In this document: piece by piece, positions 1 through 8,638 of the stretch
Layout of the letters: the number at the start of each line of letters is the position of its first letter
How positions within the stretch are numbered: position 1 is the first letter of the stretch
NCBI GenBank assembly: GCA_964454685.1
Contig: CAYVTZ010000011.1
Location: 1 to 64,000, forward strand
Source: CAYVTZ01 sp964454685
GTDB lineage: Bacteria; Bacillota; Clostridia; Christensenellales; Christensenellaceae
Direction of reading: 5' to 3'
Length of the DNA stretch: 64,000 nt
Program-made: the position numbers and the translations under genes
The notes under the pieces: model-generated
Seen by the model: the letters and a program-made list of their open reading frames with translations, nothing else
Database searches by the model: none
What the model was told of the DNA's origin: nothing

Positions 1-29
1 CGCCACTCTGCCAATTGAGCTACTCCCCT
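1..29 (-). tRNA. tRNA, 5' part only (cut by window edge), possibly tRNA-Trp
   Basis: On the minus strand the sequence starts AGGGGAGTAGCTCAATTGGC and continues to the window edge. It shows a 7-base acceptor strand, the T/A-G linker of positions 8-9 and a D-arm with the AGCTCAATTGGCAGAG pattern, which is diagnostic of a tRNA 5' half. The anticodon lies outside the window. The AGGGG start and the D-arm resemble bacterial tRNA-Trp, but the identity cannot be decided from 29 bases. A near-consensus promoter lies just upstream at 58-86. Confidence 0.8.
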
Positions 30-36
30 AAAAGCG

Positions 37-65
37 TTGTGTTTTAACACGAATTATATTATAAT
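37..65 (+). promoter_or_regulatory. Possible proC promoter overlapping the tRNA promoter
   Basis: On the plus strand a TATAAT lies at 60-65, with a weak -35 (TTGTGT, 37-42) and a 17-base spacer. This -10 shares four base pairs with the -10 of the divergent tRNA promoter. The -35 is poor, so this is a plausible but unproven start for proC, whose ATG is at 112. Confidence 0.4.
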
Positions 66-86
66 GGATATCGGCTGAATAGTCAA
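58..86 (-). promoter_or_regulatory. Sigma-A-type promoter for the tRNA
   Basis: Read on the minus strand, TTGACT (86-81) is followed by a 17-base spacer and a perfect TATAAT (63-58). Transcription would start near 51, about 20 bases before the tRNA 5' end, as expected for a stable-RNA promoter. Confidence 0.8.
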
Positions 87-111
87 TTATTTTTTATTGT
101 GAGGAACGCAG

Positions 112-900
112 ATGGCAAACATTGGTTTTATCGGGTGCGGAAATATGGCGACCGCAATCATTCGCGGGATCGACAGCAAACAGCATGAGGTGCTGGTGTT
201 TGATGTGGATGCAGAAAAGGCGCGGCAATTTGCACATGCGACTGCCTGCGAGAGTGTAGCGCAGCTGTGTGAGCGGGCGGACATCGTTTTCCTTTGCGTG
301 AAGCCGAATATATTACCGGAGGTATTGCAGAGCGTTCAGCAGCCGAATCAAGCATTTGTATCGATTGCGGCGGGCACGACCAGTGCGACGCTGGCACAAC
401 ACTTGCGGGTGCCTGCGCGCGTCATGCGCATCATGCCCAACACACCGCTGATGGTGGGCATGGGTGCTGTATGTATTTCCCGCGACCATACGCTTACGCA
501 GCAGGAAGCAGATTTGGTTGTACATATTTTTGAACAGATCGGACTTGTAAAATTTGTAGAAGAGCGCGACATGGATGCAGTAACGGGCGTATCCGGCAGC
601 GGGCCAGCCTACGTTTATCTTTTTGTGGAGTCTTTGGCGCGCGCGGGGGAGCAAAACGGGTTAGACTATGAAACATCGCTGGCACTTGCAATGCAGACGG
701 TTGCCGGCGCATGCGAGATGATGCGGCACTGCGGCGACACTCCGCAGGAACTGATTCGCAAAGTTTGTTCGCCGGGCGGTACCACCATTGAGGCGATGCA
801 GGTCTTTGAGCAACGTGGATTTCAGGGCGTTGTGCAAGATGCGGTGGACGCCTGTGTGAAAAAGTCCAAGGCACTCTCTGAGCATGGAGCAAAGCATTGA
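112..900 (+). CDS. proC: Pyrroline-5-carboxylate reductase ProC
   Basis: This 262-residue protein reduces 1-pyrroline-5-carboxylate to L-proline with NAD(P)H, the last step of proline synthesis in the cytosol. The N-terminal Rossmann motif is GFIGCGNMATAI (residues 5-16). The C-terminal half carries the family signature region around SGSGPAYVYLFVE and SPGGTTIEAM, which forms the dimeric active site. The length matches the family (about 260-280). The ATG at 112 follows a GAGGAA ribosome binding site. The stop overlaps the TTG start of rnhA by four bases, so the two are probably co-translated. Assignment is firm. Confidence 0.95.
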   Translation: MANIGFIGCGNMATAIIRGIDSKQHEVLVFDVDAEKARQFAHATACESVAQLCERADIVFLCVKPNILPEVLQSVQQPNQAFVSIAAGTTSATLAQHLRVPARVMRIMPNTPLMVGMGAVCISRDHTLTQQEADLVVHIFEQIGLVKFVEERDMDAVTGVSGSGPAYVYLFVESLARAGEQNGLDYETSLALAMQTVAGACEMMRHCGDTPQELIRKVCSPGGTTIEAMQVFEQRGFQGVVQDAVDACVKKSKALSEHGAKH

Positions 901-1358
901 AAAAAGTCATTATTTACACGGATGGCGCTTGCAGCGGCAACCCCGGGCCGGGTGGTTGGGGTTGTATTTTAAGCTACAAAGGCAATAAAAAGGAACTTTC
1001 AGGGTTCTGCATTGAAACAACCAACAACAGAATGGAACTGATGGCGACCATTCAAGGTCTGCTTGCGCTTCGTGAAATGTGTGAGGCACATATTTATACA
1101 GACAGCGCATACATTCATAACGCCTTTGATAAGGGCTGGATTATTGCGTGGCAAAACAACGGGTGGAAAACCGCGGCAAAAAAACCGGTAGAGAATCAAG
1201 ACCTGTGGAAAACGCTGCTGAATCTGACCAAGAATCACACTGTGATCTGGCATAAAGTGAAAGGGCATTCTGACAACGAATGGAACAATCGTTGTGATCA
1301 GCTGGCGCGTGAGGAGATTAAGAAAAACCGTGCGGCTTTGGCGGAACAGGCAGAGTAA
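897..1358 (+). CDS. rnhA: Ribonuclease HI
   Basis: This 153-residue enzyme cleaves the RNA strand of RNA-DNA hybrids, removing Okazaki primers and R-loops. All catalytic residues of the E. coli enzyme have counterparts: D9 in YTDGACSGNPGPGG, E47 in NNRMEL, D69 in YTDSAY, H124 in KGHSDNEWNN and D134. The start is a TTG at 897 that overlaps the proC stop (TTGA). An internal GGAG in the proC end acts as ribosome binding site. No clear terminator follows. The next gene has its own promoter at 1490-1518. Confidence 0.95.
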   Translation: MKKVIIYTDGACSGNPGPGGWGCILSYKGNKKELSGFCIETTNNRMELMATIQGLLALREMCEAHIYTDSAYIHNAFDKGWIIAWQNNGWKTAAKKPVENQDLWKTLLNLTKNHTVIWHKVKGHSDNEWNNRCDQLAREEIKKNRAALAEQAE

Positions 1359-1489
1359 ATGCAGTGCCGTTTTCGGTGATGCGATGATTGCAAAACGTAA
1401 TCACTTTCGCGCAAAACGATCAAAAGAGCCAAGCAAACAACAGCAGAACTTCAACAAAACTGTATTTTATGTGTTTCATGCAGCGCGTG

Positions 1490-1518
1490 TTGCTTGAAAC
1501 GATAAAACATGCTAATAT
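1490..1518 (+). promoter_or_regulatory. Predicted promoter of the two-component operon
   Basis: TTGCTT (1490-1495), a 17-base spacer and TAATAT (1513-1518) give a fair sigma-A promoter. It sits in an A+T-rich stretch about 80 bases before the response regulator start. The rest of the gap from 1359 to 1489 shows no gene or clear hairpin. Confidence 0.5.
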
Positions 1519-1595
1519 ATCTATACAAATGTTAAATAAACACAAGAGAACGACATATATTTTTCAGATGTAGCTTTATCTCATTGAGGGAAAAA

Positions 1596-3215
1596 ATGAT
1601 AAATGTTTTAATTGCGGACGATGAGGTCATGATTCATGTGATGCTTTCCAAGCTGATCGATTGGGGAGCATACGGTTTTCATATTGTTGGATTTGTGGAG
1701 GATGGGATCAGCGCGCTGGAGCGGATTGAGCAGGATCAGAGCATTGATCTTGTGATTGCGGACATTCGTATGCCGGGACTGGACGGGATCGGATTTATAC
1801 AAGAGCTGCGGGAGCGCGCCTACAAGACCAAAGTCATTTTTATCAGCGGGCATCGCCAGTTTGAATATGCGCAGAGCGGCATGAAATTTGCGGTAGAGGA
1901 TTATATTCTGAAACCCATTAAAAAGGACGAGCTTTTAGCGACGCTGGATCATGTGAAAAAGAAAATTGAGGACGAAAAGAAGGGCATTGACGAGAACAAG
2001 GAAGTGGAGCGTCAGTTGCAGGACGGTAAGCGTACCTTGCAAAGCAATTTAGTAAAAATGATTGCGCTGGGAGAAATCCGCAAAGAGGAATTGACGGATC
2101 TGGCGCAAATCAATCAGCAGTATCTGTGCGATTTTGTAGATGGATTGTTCCGCTTTGTTGTGTTTCGTGTGGATGTGGACGGCATCAGCCGCAGTGACAG
2201 GGTGAAGCCGGAAATCATTCAGGACGCGGTTCGGGCGTTTGTGGCAACGCTGGAAAAGCAATGTAATCAGTTGATTTGCTATACAGAGAATGCTATGGTC
2301 ACCATATTGCTTAACTATGGCGCATCGGAAGATGTGCGTATGGAGGACGCAATGACGGCGGCATTCCAAACCAACTTGAATATGACCGAAAAATTTCGTG
2401 ACATTCATCTGACTTTGTGCGTGGGAGAGCCTGCGGAAGGCTTGCAGATGGCGCAGGGCTCGTATCAGCAGGCGTTCGAATGTGTGCGCGCCCGCATTCA
2501 GTACGGCATTGGCAAGATCATTTGGTACAGCGACTTGAATCAGGATGATTTGAGCAAGGACGAGCTTTTTTCCGACGAGAAACAGAATCAGCTTAGCACG
2601 GTTATGGACGAAATCAACTATGACGAATTTGTGCGGATATCCAGGGAACTATTTGATTTAGCGGGAGAAAAGCCGGAAAAAACTTACTCGGAGCTGTGGT
2701 GGATGATAGGCAGATATGCAGAGATTGTACAGAGCGGCATACAGCAGCTTTGTCCGGAAAACGAGGCAATGGAGTTTAACATGGGCGCGCTCTATGACTG
2801 TACGCAGCTATCCATTCTGAAGGAAGCGGTGGTGCAGGAGGGTGCGCGGTGCTATAAGGCAGCCATCAAAACGATTGTGGTGGAAAATCCGTTTATTGCC
2901 GCATCCAAAAACTACATCAAAAAATATTATCGCAACCGCATTACGCTAAAAGATGTTGCAAACATCATCCATTTGAATCCGGTGTATCTTTCCATTCTGT
3001 TCAAGAAGGAAACCGGACAGGGATTTGTGGACTATTTGATGTCTTATCGTGTGGAACAATCCAAGACGTATCTGGTCAACAACAAATACAGCATTGCGCA
3101 GATTTCGGAAATGGTGGGCTATGGCGATAGTAGGCATTTTAGCAGAAAATTCAGGCAGATTACGGGATATACGCCCACGGAATATCGCAAAATATATTTG
3201 AGAATCAAAAAATAG
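1596..3215 (+). CDS. YesN-like response regulator with AraC-type DNA-binding domain
   Basis: This 539-residue cytosolic transcription regulator has an N-terminal CheY-like receiver (about residues 1-125). It shows the acidic pair at D8-D9, the phosphoacceptor D56 in VIADIRMPG and K106 in ILKP. A long middle region of about 300 residues follows, then a C-terminal double helix-turn-helix of AraC type (about 435-539) ending in a typical GYGDSRHFSRKFRQITGYTP segment. The ATG at 1596 was chosen because GAGGG sits five bases upstream; the in-frame TTG at 1584 lacks a site. It is followed by its cognate kinase and a degenerate ABC ATPase. The likely target is the sugar operon starting at 5972 (inference from position). 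Confidence 0.9.
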   Translation: MINVLIADDEVMIHVMLSKLIDWGAYGFHIVGFVEDGISALERIEQDQSIDLVIADIRMPGLDGIGFIQELRERAYKTKVIFISGHRQFEYAQSGMKFAVEDYILKPIKKDELLATLDHVKKKIEDEKKGIDENKEVERQLQDGKRTLQSNLVKMIALGEIRKEELTDLAQINQQYLCDFVDGLFRFVVFRVDVDGISRSDRVKPEIIQDAVRAFVATLEKQCNQLICYTENAMVTILLNYGASEDVRMEDAMTAAFQTNLNMTEKFRDIHLTLCVGEPAEGLQMAQGSYQQAFECVRARIQYGIGKIIWYSDLNQDDLSKDELFSDEKQNQLSTVMDEINYDEFVRISRELFDLAGEKPEKTYSELWWMIGRYAEIVQSGIQQLCPENEAMEFNMGALYDCTQLSILKEAVVQEGARCYKAAIKTIVVENPFIAASKNYIKKYYRNRITLKDVANIIHLNPVYLSILFKKETGQGFVDYLMSYRVEQSKTYLVNNKYSIAQISEMVGYGDSRHFSRKFRQITGYTPTEYRKIYLRIKK

Positions 3216-3246
3216 CAGTCGGCGGCGAAAGTGGTAGCGGGATAGC

Positions 3247-4257
3247 ATGGGTGAAAAGCAGCGGACACGGTTCCGGAATGAAAAGTATATTTTTGGATTG
3301 ATTGTGATTGCGGCTGCGCTGGCGGTGTGCACTTTCTTGTTTTTGAGCGGTACCATTGCAGTGGAAACCTTGGTGCTTATTTTGGGCATTGCGGGTGTTG
3401 CGATTGGGCTGATTATTTATACGGCGGTGGGAAATTCGCTTTTTTGGGCGGAGCGCCAACTGGAATTGTTTATTTTAGGCGCGCCTGACATGCCTAAGGC
3501 AAAGACCATTCAGCAGAAGCGGTTTGTACATCTGCTAGACCAGATGCAGAAGCGCATCAAGTATTTGAGCGAGAGCGAATATTTGGCGGAGCTGCTGCGG
3601 CGCGAGGCGGAAATGAATGCGCTGCAAAGCCAGATCAACCCTCATTTCCTATATAACACGCTGGAAGCAATTCGCGGATATGCGCTGGACAAGGGCGTGA
3701 TGGAGATTTCCGATATGACGGAAGCACTGTCCTCGTTATTTCGTTACAGCATCAAAAAGCAGGGGAAGTACGTTTCCATCGCAGAGGAGCTGGAGAATGT
3801 AAAATGCTATTTGACGATACAGCAATATCGCTTTCCGGGTAAAATATCTTATCATGAATCGGTAGACACCTCGCAGGTGGATTTGATGCAGCATTACATT
3901 CCGAACCTGACGATACAGCCCATTGTAGAAAATGCGCTGCACCATGGCATCGAGGCAAAGGTGGGCAAAGGCAATGTGTGGCTTACCGTGTATGCGACAG
4001 ACCGGCGGGTGGTGATCAAAGTGAAGGACGACGGCATCGGCATCCGGGAGGAGCGACTCAAAGAGATCAACCGCAAGCTTTATGAGGCGCAGGACGGGTC
4101 GCTCAAGGACAATCACAACAATCTGGGCATTGCTATGACCAACATCAATCGGCGTATCAAGATGCAGTATGGTGAAAAATACGGTGTTTCGATCCTTAGC
4201 TCTTACGGCGTGGGAACGGAGGTGGAGGTCTCGCTGCCGTTGCGCAAAAGCGAGTGA
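3247..4257 (+). CDS. YesM-like sensor histidine kinase with minimal membrane part
   Basis: This 336-residue protein has two close hydrophobic segments (about 14-35 and 38-62) and almost no extracellular loop, so it lacks the large sensor domain usual in YesM proteins. A coiled linker leads to a His_kinase (LytS/YesM) domain with the phosphoacceptor H133 in QINPHFLYNTLEAI. A HATPase_c domain follows, with an N-box at IVENALHHGIEAK and a G-box at DDGIGI. Without a sensing loop it probably takes its signal from a partner. The next gene, a dead ABC ATPase four bases downstream, is an obvious candidate. The ATG at 3247 has only a weak ribosome binding site. Confidence 0.88.
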   Translation: MGEKQRTRFRNEKYIFGLIVIAAALAVCTFLFLSGTIAVETLVLILGIAGVAIGLIIYTAVGNSLFWAERQLELFILGAPDMPKAKTIQQKRFVHLLDQMQKRIKYLSESEYLAELLRREAEMNALQSQINPHFLYNTLEAIRGYALDKGVMEISDMTEALSSLFRYSIKKQGKYVSIAEELENVKCYLTIQQYRFPGKISYHESVDTSQVDLMQHYIPNLTIQPIVENALHHGIEAKVGKGNVWLTVYATDRRVVIKVKDDGIGIREERLKEINRKLYEAQDGSLKDNHNNLGIAMTNINRRIKMQYGEKYGVSILSSYGVGTEVEVSLPLRKSE

Positions 4258-4261
4258 AGCC

Positions 4262-5779
4262 ATGCAGAAAAAGGAATTATTTCGCGCGGAATACATCACA
4301 AAATCCTTTGAAGGAGCAAACCTTGTGGAGGGCTGCACGCTCTCGGTATACAAGGGAGAGGTGCGCGGCATCGTAGGGCTGAACGCTTCCAACCAGGAGG
4401 TTCTGGTGGATGTTTTTGCCGGGGTGCAAAGACCGGACGAGGGCAGGATGTTTTTGGAGGAGGAGGATTATGCGCCGGACTCACGACGTGACGCCGAGGA
4501 ATGCGGCGTGTTTTACATCGGCAGCGATTTGGGACTGCAATATGGCTGGGACATCTACAACAATTTGAGCATCATGCCTCACAAAAAGCGCAAGATCATC
4601 ATTCGAAAAAAGCATATTGATTGTGATATTCAAGAATTGTTGGACATTGTGGCGCTGGACAAAAAGGCGGACTGCTTAGTTGCCGGTTTAACGCCGGAGG
4701 AGCAGCGTAAAGTGAGCGTGGCACGCGCTCTAAGCCGCCATGCGAAGCTGATTATATTAAATTTCCCGTGGGAAATGTATACCATACAAGAAAGAATCGA
4801 GCTAAAGCGGATGGTTTCAAACCTGAAAGAGCGTGAAATTGCGATCCTGCTGATTGGCTCTGCGTATGAGTTGTTGATCGGCCTGTGTGACTGCATCACC
4901 ATTATGCGCAACGGTATGGTGATCGGTAACTTTGAGCAGGAGGATTTTGACCATCAAAAAATCGCAAATACGATGCTGGGGTACGAATTTGCCGTGACCA
5001 GCCGTCCGCCGCAGCACATTGACATTCGGCAGAACACAGTGATTCGCGCGGAAGAGATGAGTGATACGCTGACGAAGAAATTTTCATTTCAAATCCATGA
5101 AGGAGAAATTGTCAGCATCATTGATGCGTGGGGCAATGGAGCCACCGAGATTGCGGAACTGCTTTCCGGCAGAAAACCGTTGCGTTATGGTACGCTGCTG
5201 GTGAAGGAGCAGCCGACATGTTTTCGTTCGGTGCAAAAAGCGGTGCAGCATGGCATCTATTATATTCCGGAAACGGAGTCGGCATCCTTACTGATCCCTA
5301 ATTTTTCCATCGAGGAGAATATTACGGCATCGGTGGTCAAGCGATATGCGCACTTTGCGGGGGCCATGAATCACTCGGAAATCAAAAAAGCGGCAGCGCG
5401 ATTCGAGGAAAAACTACAGGCGTGGCAGGAATGGGATTTTGACTTGCTAAGTTTAAATTTGCTGGACGAAACCGAGAAAAAGCGCGTGATTTTGTTCCGG
5501 TACATGATTGCGCAGCCGCTGCTGATTATTATGAATGCCTTTACGAGAGGGCTGGACATGGTGGCGAAGGGACAGATTTACGAAGATGTGCGGGATGCAG
5601 CCGCGAGTGGGTGCAGCGTATTGTTCATTACGCCCAATATTTCGGAGGCGATTGAAATTGGGAATCGCATTCTGATTTGCGGCGGTGACAGCATCATTGC
5701 GGAGATTGGCAACAACGAGGTAGACGACATCCGCGCAGTGGAATCTATGATACAAGACATCATGACGGTTACGGCATGA
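4262..5779 (+). CDS. Degenerate RbsA-like double ABC ATPase, probably non-catalytic
   Basis: This 505-residue protein has the length and two-domain plan of ribose/galactose-type importer ATPases (RbsA, MglA), but the nucleotide-binding motifs are lost in both halves. In domain 1 the Walker A lysine and threonine positions read GLNASNQEV (39-47). The signature is LTPEEQ (143-148), Walker B is LIILNFPW (163-170) in place of a DEPT motif, and the switch histidine is gone. In domain 2, IIDAWGNGATEI replaces Walker A, and NAFTRGLDM replaces DEPTRGxD. The frame is intact over 1.5 kb, so it is not a simple pseudogene. It is in the two-component operon and has no permease beside it. I infer a regulatory or scaffold role. 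ATG 4262 is four bases after the kinase stop; the longer upstream frame overlaps the kinase gene. Confidence 0.8.
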   Translation: MQKKELFRAEYITKSFEGANLVEGCTLSVYKGEVRGIVGLNASNQEVLVDVFAGVQRPDEGRMFLEEEDYAPDSRRDAEECGVFYIGSDLGLQYGWDIYNNLSIMPHKKRKIIIRKKHIDCDIQELLDIVALDKKADCLVAGLTPEEQRKVSVARALSRHAKLIILNFPWEMYTIQERIELKRMVSNLKEREIAILLIGSAYELLIGLCDCITIMRNGMVIGNFEQEDFDHQKIANTMLGYEFAVTSRPPQHIDIRQNTVIRAEEMSDTLTKKFSFQIHEGEIVSIIDAWGNGATEIAELLSGRKPLRYGTLLVKEQPTCFRSVQKAVQHGIYYIPETESASLLIPNFSIEENITASVVKRYAHFAGAMNHSEIKKAAARFEEKLQAWQEWDFDLLSLNLLDETEKKRVILFRYMIAQPLLIIMNAFTRGLDMVAKGQIYEDVRDAAASGCSVLFITPNISEAIEIGNRILICGGDSIIAEIGNNEVDDIRAVESMIQDIMTVTA

Positions 5780-5812
5780 ACAACGGCTTTTAAAGCAAAT
5801 AATTTTTCACGG

Positions 5813-5841
5813 AAAGAACGGCGGGAGAGTCGTTCTTTTTT
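5813..5841 (+). terminator. Rho-independent terminator of the two-component operon
   Basis: AAAGAACG (5813-5820) pairs with CGTTCTTT (5831-5838) across a 10-base loop. The T-run extends to 5841. Confidence 0.8.
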
Positions 5842-5918
5842 ATGCCGAAAGGGGGAATGCTATAAAGATACGACACCTAATATAAATTTTGTCTCGTTTT
5901 CATCGAGGCGAGAATCCA

Positions 5919-5924
5919 TATAAT
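5919..5924 (+). promoter_or_regulatory. Possible -10 element of sugar operon 1
   Basis: A perfect TATAAT lies about 48 bases before the binding-protein start. No good -35 is seen at 17 bases (GTTTTC), which would suit an activated promoter. A short inverted repeat, TCTCG (5892-5896) with CGAGA (5909-5913), overlaps the -35 position and may be a regulator site. Confidence 0.35.
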
Positions 5925-5971
5925 GAATGATAGTGTAACAAACACAGATCGAAATCATAGGAGGAGAAGAA

Positions 5972-7069
5972 ATGAAAAAGAGTTTGGTATTTGTAGTATG
6001 TTTGGTACTGGCAGTTGCGCTCATGGCGGGCTGCTCTATGACCGGCCCTACGGCGCAGCCGTCTGAAAGCGCAGCACAAGAATCCGCACCTGCGCAGGAA
6101 TCTGCGGCAGCTGAGGAAAGCGCTCCCGCACAGGAATCTGCGGCGGCCCCTGCGCAGGGTGCAGAGCCGGAAAACAACATTACGGGGCTGAATGCGCCGG
6201 ATATGCCGGAAGGCACGTTCAAAGTAGGCTTTGCAATGGCAGACCTCAACAACCCTGTTTGGGCAGAGCTTTGTCAGGTGGCACAGGAATACGGCAAGCA
6301 GAAGGGCATTGAGCTGACAGTGGTAGATTGCCAGAATGATTCCGGCAAACAGATCACACAGATTGAGAACTTTATCCAGTCCGGCATGGACGGCATCATC
6401 TTCTGTGCGGCAGACATCAACGCAATGGGCCCGGTGGTGCAGCAGGCGATTGACAAAGGCATTGCCGTAATGTCCTACGGATTGGTCAGTGAAAACGCAA
6501 ACACCGAGTTTATCTGCAACAATTACAGCATTGGTCAGAATATCGGCAAGCAAGCGGCACAGTGGATCATCGACAATTTAGACGGCAAAGCAAAAGTTGC
6601 GATTCTGGATCAGCCGGAGCAGCCGGAAATCATGCAGCGTTCGCAGGGTATCCGCGATACGCTTGCGGAAATGGTTCCCGAATCTGAAGTTGTGGCATCT
6701 GCATCCGCTGTTACGGCAAGCAACGGTATGAAGCACACGGAAACCTTCTTGCAGGCACACCCTGACCTGAAAGTGATTGCGTGCATCGGTGACGGCGGCG
6801 CAGTGGGCGCAAACGAGGCCGTGATTGCGGCAGGCAAGGATGCGCCGGACTTCGGCATCTTCAGTGCGGACGGTACGCAGGAGGTGCTGGAAAAGATTAA
6901 AGCGGGTCAGCCAACCCGTATGAGCTTGAGCCTTGGCGGCGGAAACTATCACGGACATCAGGTCATCGACATGATTTCGCTGGTGCTGAACGATCTTCCG
7001 TATGAAAAGTCATACTTCACGCCGGAGATTCCTGTTACCATCGACAATGTAGACGAATATTTGGGCTAA
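5972..7069 (+). CDS. Sugar-binding lipoprotein of ABC transporter 1 (RbsB-like)
   Basis: This 365-residue protein is the extracellular receptor that delivers a sugar or polyol to the importer encoded just downstream. A lipoprotein signal peptide ends in LMAG-C21. An Ala/Glu/Ser/Pro-rich tether (about 27-65) follows, then a Peripla_BP_4-type domain (FKVGFAMADLNNPVW onward) like ribose-binding proteins. A strong AGGAGGAG site precedes ATG 5972. A strong hairpin follows the stop (7085-7114), so this gene is probably expressed above the ATPase and permease. The ligand is not predictable from sequence. The downstream dehydrogenases and kinase suggest a polyol. Confidence 0.9.
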   Translation: MKKSLVFVVCLVLAVALMAGCSMTGPTAQPSESAAQESAPAQESAAAEESAPAQESAAAPAQGAEPENNITGLNAPDMPEGTFKVGFAMADLNNPVWAELCQVAQEYGKQKGIELTVVDCQNDSGKQITQIENFIQSGMDGIIFCAADINAMGPVVQQAIDKGIAVMSYGLVSENANTEFICNNYSIGQNIGKQAAQWIIDNLDGKAKVAILDQPEQPEIMQRSQGIRDTLAEMVPESEVVASASAVTASNGMKHTETFLQAHPDLKVIACIGDGGAVGANEAVIAAGKDAPDFGIFSADGTQEVLEKIKAGQPTRMSLSLGGGNYHGHQVIDMISLVLNDLPYEKSYFTPEIPVTIDNVDEYLG

Positions 7070-7084
7070 TCAGGATCAACCAAT

Positions 7085-7114
7085 CGCAAGCCTGCGAAAC
7101 CGTGCAGGCTTGCG
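7085..7114 (+). terminator. Intercistronic hairpin after the binding-protein gene
   Basis: CGCAAGCCTGC (7085-7095) pairs perfectly with GCAGGCTTGCG (7104-7114) over an 8-base loop, followed by GTTTTG. The weak T-run suggests partial termination or mRNA stabilisation that keeps binding-protein transcript in excess. Confidence 0.7.
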
Positions 7115-7138
7115 GTTTTGGAAAGAGGGTGCACAAGA

Positions 7139-8620
7139 ATGGAACAAAAAACAGTGCTTCGTCTGGAAGGGATTGTAAAACAGTATCCGGGCGTTTTGGC
7201 GCTAGATCATGTGAATATGGATTTTGCGGCGGGGGAGATCCACGCGATTGTAGGGGAAAACGGCGCGGGGAAATCAACACTGATGAAGGTGATTTCAGGC
7301 GCGATTTCACCGGATGAAGGAACCATTGAAGTTAACGGAGTCCGTCATCAGTTTATGACGACCGAGCTTTCCAAGCAAAACAGCATTTCAATCATCTATC
7401 AGGAGTTTAATCTGGTGCCCATGCTCTCCGTGGCGGAGAACATCTATTTGGGCTCCCCCATCAAAAAGGGGATCGTGCTGGATCAAAAAGCAATGGTTAT
7501 GAACACCGCAAAAATATTTGAAGAACTGAAAATTAAGATTGACCCGCAGACCAAGATCAGAGACCTTTCTGTGGCGTATCAACAAATGGTAGAGATTGCG
7601 AAATCATTATCGCGCAACGCAAAAATATTGATTATGGACGAGCCGTCCGCGCCGCTGACGGATTCTGAAGTGGAAATCATGCTGGATTTGGTTGTGCAAC
7701 TGCGCAATTCCGGTGTAACGATCTTGTATATCTCGCATCGATTGGATGAGATTTTCAAGATTGCGGATCGTGTTTCCGTCATGCGTGACGGTCAATATGT
7801 GACTACACTCAACATCAAGGACACGGATAAAAACGGGCTGATTCAACTGATGGTCGGGCGCGATTTAAGTGAACAATATCCCGACAAGAACGCGCATCCA
7901 GGTGAGGTTGCGCTGGAAGTCAAAAATGTGTGGGGAAACGGTGTAGAGGACATCTCGTTTGAGCTGCACAAAGGCGAAATTTTGGGCTTTGCGGGATTGG
8001 TTGGTGCGGGGCGCACAGAGCTGGCACAACTGCTGTTTGGAGTTGCGCCGATGGAAAAGGGCGAAATCTATCTGTATGGCAAAAAGTTTACGCCTAAGAG
8101 TCCGCGCAACGCGATCAAGCATAAGATCGGCTTGATTCCGGAAGACCGGAAAAACCAAGGCGTACTGCTGGAACGAAGCATCTACGAGAACATTTCACTT
8201 CCGTCGCTGCCCTCGCTTTCTAAATGTGCAGTCATCAATAAAAAGCAGGAAAGCATCGTGTGCGAGAAGCAGAAAGACGATTTGCGGGTGAAAACGCCCT
8301 CCATTCATCAGAAGGTTAAAAATCTTTCCGGTGGGAATCAGCAAAAGGTGGTGCTTGCGAAATGGCTGGCTGCGGACTGCGATCTGCTGATTTTCGATGA
8401 GCCGACCAGAGGCATTGATGTAGGCGCGAAGCACGAGATCTATAAATTGATGAACGATCTGGTGGAGCAGGGAAAGAGCATTATCATGATTTCTTCCGAG
8501 ATGGAGGAATTGATGGGGATGTCCGACCGCATCGTGATTCTGCACGAAGGGGTCAAGACGGGGGAAATGAATCGGGATGAATTTGAGCAGGATAAAATTC
8601 TTGCCAAGGCATCCAATTAA
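7139..8620 (+). CDS. Sugar ABC transporter ATPase (RbsA-like, two NBDs)
   Basis: This 493-residue cytosolic ATPase powers importer 1. Domain 1 has an intact Walker A (GENGAGKST), a signature-like LSVAYQQM and Walker B with DEPSAPL. Domain 2 has the usual RbsA-type variant GLVGAGRTE, then LIPEDRKNQG, LSGGNQQKV and DEPTRGIDVG. It is a useful contrast to the dead paralogue at 4262. ATG 7139 follows AGAGGG; an in-frame TTG at 7118 lies inside the region just after the hairpin and is unlikely. Confidence 0.92.
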   Translation: MEQKTVLRLEGIVKQYPGVLALDHVNMDFAAGEIHAIVGENGAGKSTLMKVISGAISPDEGTIEVNGVRHQFMTTELSKQNSISIIYQEFNLVPMLSVAENIYLGSPIKKGIVLDQKAMVMNTAKIFEELKIKIDPQTKIRDLSVAYQQMVEIAKSLSRNAKILIMDEPSAPLTDSEVEIMLDLVVQLRNSGVTILYISHRLDEIFKIADRVSVMRDGQYVTTLNIKDTDKNGLIQLMVGRDLSEQYPDKNAHPGEVALEVKNVWGNGVEDISFELHKGEILGFAGLVGAGRTELAQLLFGVAPMEKGEIYLYGKKFTPKSPRNAIKHKIGLIPEDRKNQGVLLERSIYENISLPSLPSLSKCAVINKKQESIVCEKQKDDLRVKTPSIHQKVKNLSGGNQQKVVLAKWLAADCDLLIFDEPTRGIDVGAKHEIYKLMNDLVEQGKSIIMISSEMEELMGMSDRIVILHEGVKTGEMNRDEFEQDKILAKASN

Positions 8621-8638
8621 AATTAGGGGTAAAGTAAG

